22,230 nucleotides of DNA from a virus. This document shows, piece after piece, positions 21,536 through 22,230 of the stretch. The first letter of the stretch is position 1. The number at the start of each line of letters is the position of its first letter. The stretch spans positions 1 through 22,230 of IMG/VR virus record IMGVR_UViG_3300029319_008140; one strand, given 5' to 3'. Below the pieces are notes generated by a model that saw nothing but the letters and a program-made list of their open reading frames with translations, made no database searches and was not told the origin of the DNA. The translations under genes were made by a program, and so were the position numbers.

Positions 21536-22230
21536 AATTTTATATTTAAATAATTTTTGTATTTTTCAGTTCCTCTTTGTAAGTCATACTCAGGATACCA
21601 ACCAGGTAGCCATTTATTTTTATCTGCCTTAGTATAAAATTGATACCAACTAGGTATTTTATCTTCAGTAGTATAAAATAATTTTACTGGTTTAATACCT
21701 ATACCAACAACAAAATTTTCAAATGGACTAGAAACACCAGTACCAACATCATAAACACCAACAGGGGCATTTACAGCTGTTATATTAGCTTTAACTACAT
21801 CCTCAATGTAAATAAAATCCCTTGTAGGTCCACCAGGAAATAAATAAACTTCACCTTTTTTATAAGCTTGATAAGCCATAGAAGCCATTTTACCTTTATG
21901 TTCTTCTCCAGGACCATAAACATTAAAATATCTTAGAGCTATAAAATCACCACCCTTAGCTATTCCATAATTTTCAGCTAACAATTTAGACCAACCATAA
22001 ATGTTATTTGGTATTCCATTTCCACTTCCTTCATTAGCGGCCGAAGAAGAATAAATAATTTTTTTATTTAAATTATAAGCATGATCAACTAAAACTTTAC
22101 TAAATTCATAATTATATAGTAACATTTTTTGACTATCCTTTAAAGTAGTATCTGATATTGCTCCAACATGAAAAATCATATCTGAGCTTTTTACTTTATT
22201 GTATAACACTTCTTTCCAATAAGGATCATC
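21532..22230 (-). CDS. hldD: NAD-dependent sugar epimerase, HldD/RfaD-like (5' end cut by window)
   Basis: The C-terminal 232 residues of a short-chain epimerase. The frame is open to base 22230 (in front of the GTG at 22209 it reads DDPYWKE), so the true start and the GxxGxxG NAD loop lie outside. Visible: FHVGAISDT, YSSSAANEG (catalytic Ser region), NIYGWSKLLAE with the YxxxK pair, RYFNVYGPGEEHKGKMASMAYQ and RDFIYIEDVVKAN. HKGxMAS after the YGP motif is characteristic of ADP-glycero-manno-heptose 6-epimerase, which makes the heptose of Gram-negative LPS inner core. It may also act on another nucleotide sugar. It overlaps the membrane-protein gene by four bases. Confidence 0.83.
   Translation of the reverse strand, partial: DDPYWKEVLYNKVKSSDMIFHVGAISDTTLKDSQKMLLYNYEFSKVLVDHAYNLNKKIIYSSSAANEGSGNGIPNNIYGWSKLLAENYGIAKGGDFIALRYFNVYGPGEEHKGKMASMAYQAYKKGEVYLFPGGPTRDFIYIEDVVKANITAVNAPVGVYDVGTGVSSPFENFVVGIGIKPVKLFYTTEDKIPSWYQFYTKADKNKWLPGWYPEYDLQRGTEKYKNYLNIKL

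Noticed and set aside
22207-22209. GTG at 22209 as the true epimerase start
   Set aside because: The frame is open to the window edge, and the NAD-binding N-terminus of the family is missing, so the gene must begin outside.
1-22230. tRNA genes, CRISPR arrays, insertion sequences, integrase or attachment sites
   Set aside because: Looked for in every gap; the gaps are all about 100 bases or less and hold no cloverleaf, repeat-spacer series, inverted terminal repeats or recombinase gene.

Overview
The window looks like part of a tailed-phage genome of the T4-like (myovirus) type. It has the T4 replication module: B-family DNA polymerase gp43, sliding clamp gp45, clamp-loader subunits gp44 and gp62. 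These sit among many small tightly packed genes, all read from the minus strand, with 1-23 base overlaps and no gap above about 100 bases. The DNA is very AT-rich. None of the start sites I inspected has a clear Shine-Dalgarno sequence; they have A/T-only leaders instead. Together with GroEL blocks that resemble Bacteroidota sequences, this suggests (inference) a marine or aquatic phage of a Bacteroidota-like host. I see no tRNA, CRISPR array, insertion sequence or integrase.

Transcription runs from high to low coordinates. The right end (22230-17049) holds nucleotide and cofactor metabolism: an HldD-type sugar epimerase cut by the window edge, a small membrane protein, a mini-thioredoxin, QueD, QueE, a 44-residue ORF, a 2-oxoglutarate oxygenase, the type IB GTP cyclohydrolase FolE2, a purine-type phosphoribosyltransferase and a MazG-like pyrophosphohydrolase. 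FolE2, QueD and QueE are three consecutive steps towards 7-deazaguanine. QueC and an inserting transglycosylase are not in the window.

The middle (17049-7464) is the replication block, and it is rearranged. The polymerase gene is split between catalytic motifs B and C into a 569-residue and a 311-residue ORF. Three genes lie between the halves: a mannose-6-phosphate isomerase-type cupin, an FkbM-type methyltransferase and an 88-residue unknown. The clamp follows, then a chaperone set (Hsp20, an unknown, GroES, GroEL), then an unknown, gp44, an unknown, and gp62.

The left end (7467-1) holds a second FkbM methyltransferase, a DUF1599/Nmad1-like protein, a PD-(D/E)XK nuclease with a four-cysteine pattern, a ribbon-helix-helix protein, and a sugar block. 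The sugar block has two GT-B glycosyltransferases, a GT-A glycosyltransferase, an Mpo1/DUF962-like membrane protein, a HAD-hexapeptide fusion, and the start of another probable glycosyltransferase. The genes suggest a phage that replaces much of the host's replication, folding and purine-derivative machinery and also edits glycans, on its virion or on the host surface.

The strongest oddities are the split polymerase with non-endonuclease genes in the gap, a complete GroEL/GroES/Hsp20 set between clamp and clamp loader, and a preQ0-type pathway built from atypical enzymes (FolE2, a QueE with a lengthened cluster loop, a QueD with altered metal ligands).
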